A stretch of DNA of 64,000 nucleotides, taken from Phymatolithon calcareum. Lineage: Eukaryota; Rhodophyta; Florideophyceae; Hapalidiales. This document shows positions 63,856 through 64,000 of this stretch, piece after piece. Below the pieces are notes generated by a model. That model was not told where the DNA came from, did not search any database, and saw only the letters and a list, made by a program, of their open reading frames with translations. The position numbers and the translations under genes are program-made. The stretch lies in the NCBI GenBank assembly GCA_977006965.1, contig OZ345360.1, positions 310,001 to 374,000 on the forward strand, written 5' to 3'. Position 1 is the first letter of the stretch. Each line of letters begins with the position of its first letter.

Positions 63856-64000
63856 GTGCTTATTGCGTTAGCCGTTAGACCAGATAGTGATAGACCTAAC
63901 ATCACAGGAGGGGAGGCCCGAGAGATCGCCAAGTTGGGTTACTGACTTGCACGTTCGTATCGAGGTAGCCGTTAGACCTGACAGTGATAGGATAGTGTCG
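63785..64000. repeat. 97-bp tandem repeat running off the window
   Basis: Two diverged copies of a unit, shown by AAGTTGGGTCACTGACTCGC (from 63834) and AAGTTGGGTTACTGACTTGC (from 63931), together with GTTAGACC.GA.AGTGATAG. The start of a further copy lies at the window end. Period 97 bases, with more than ten differences between the copies. Confidence 0.7.

Noticed and set aside
1-64000. tRNA, rRNA or snRNA genes
   Set aside because: I looked for TTCGA-type T-loops with matching acceptor stems and for rRNA-like blocks and saw none; a covariance-model scan would be needed to exclude them.

Overview
The window looks like nuclear DNA of a eukaryote with mostly intronless genes, recognisable TATA boxes, AT-rich spacers and many transposable elements. 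No ribosome-binding sites or operons are visible. The mix of a plant-like NB-ARC protein fused to near-identical WD40 repeats, a Ty3 chromovirus, Ty1/copia, MULE, Tc1/mariner and Harbinger-type relics, and a small cysteine-rich secreted protein fits a florideophyte red alga such as Chondrus. That assignment is an inference from gene style, not a database match.

Layout. 0-13.1 kb: sparse host genes, namely a five-repeat protein (1351-2670), a secreted Lys/Tyr/Cys-rich protein (3865-4503), a small Ala/Lys-rich protein (8484-8795, minus) and a single-RRM RNA-binding protein (12754-13020, minus), separated by kilobases of AT-rich spacer. 16.6-20.4 kb: a decayed Ty1/copia element. 21.4-33.3 kb: a two-exon host gene on the minus strand, cut near its last codons by a 10,838-bp Ty3 chromovirus with 655-bp LTRs and a TTCGT target duplication. 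The element carries a candidate 609-aa antisense ORF beside its 3' LTR. 34-40.6 kb: a possible MITE, a Tc1/mariner element with intact ends, a Harbinger-type transposase, and a MULE deletion derivative with a 10-bp target duplication. 42.1-46.1 kb: a 1338-aa NB-ARC/WD40 receptor-like gene on the minus strand. 46.8-49 kb: a 5'-truncated LINE tail whose RNase H is split by a Tudor-like insert, and a broken coiled-coil gene. 49.5-57.5 kb: three long ORFs that may form one large DNA transposon with a tnp2-like transposase. 59-60.9 kb: two further MULE relics. 61.1-62 kb: a broken coiled-coil gene with a duplicated C-terminal module. 63.2-64 kb: an 11-bp minisatellite and a 97-bp tandem repeat.

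The most interesting items are (i) the NB-ARC protein, whose ten 43-residue WD40 repeats are almost identical except at a few clustered positions, as in fungal HNWD/HET non-self-recognition receptors; (ii) the antisense ORF of the chromovirus; (iii) a consensus-type -1 slippery heptamer at the gag/pol junction; (iv) the Tudor-like domain nested inside an RNase H; and (v) a scatter of near-perfect inverted repeats with 20-28-bp arms and almost no spacer. One of these sits inside dead copia coding sequence and shows that the second arm is a new, inverted copy of the first, as expected from replication template switching.

All coordinates and repeat comparisons were made by eye. No homology search, alignment program or structure prediction was run.
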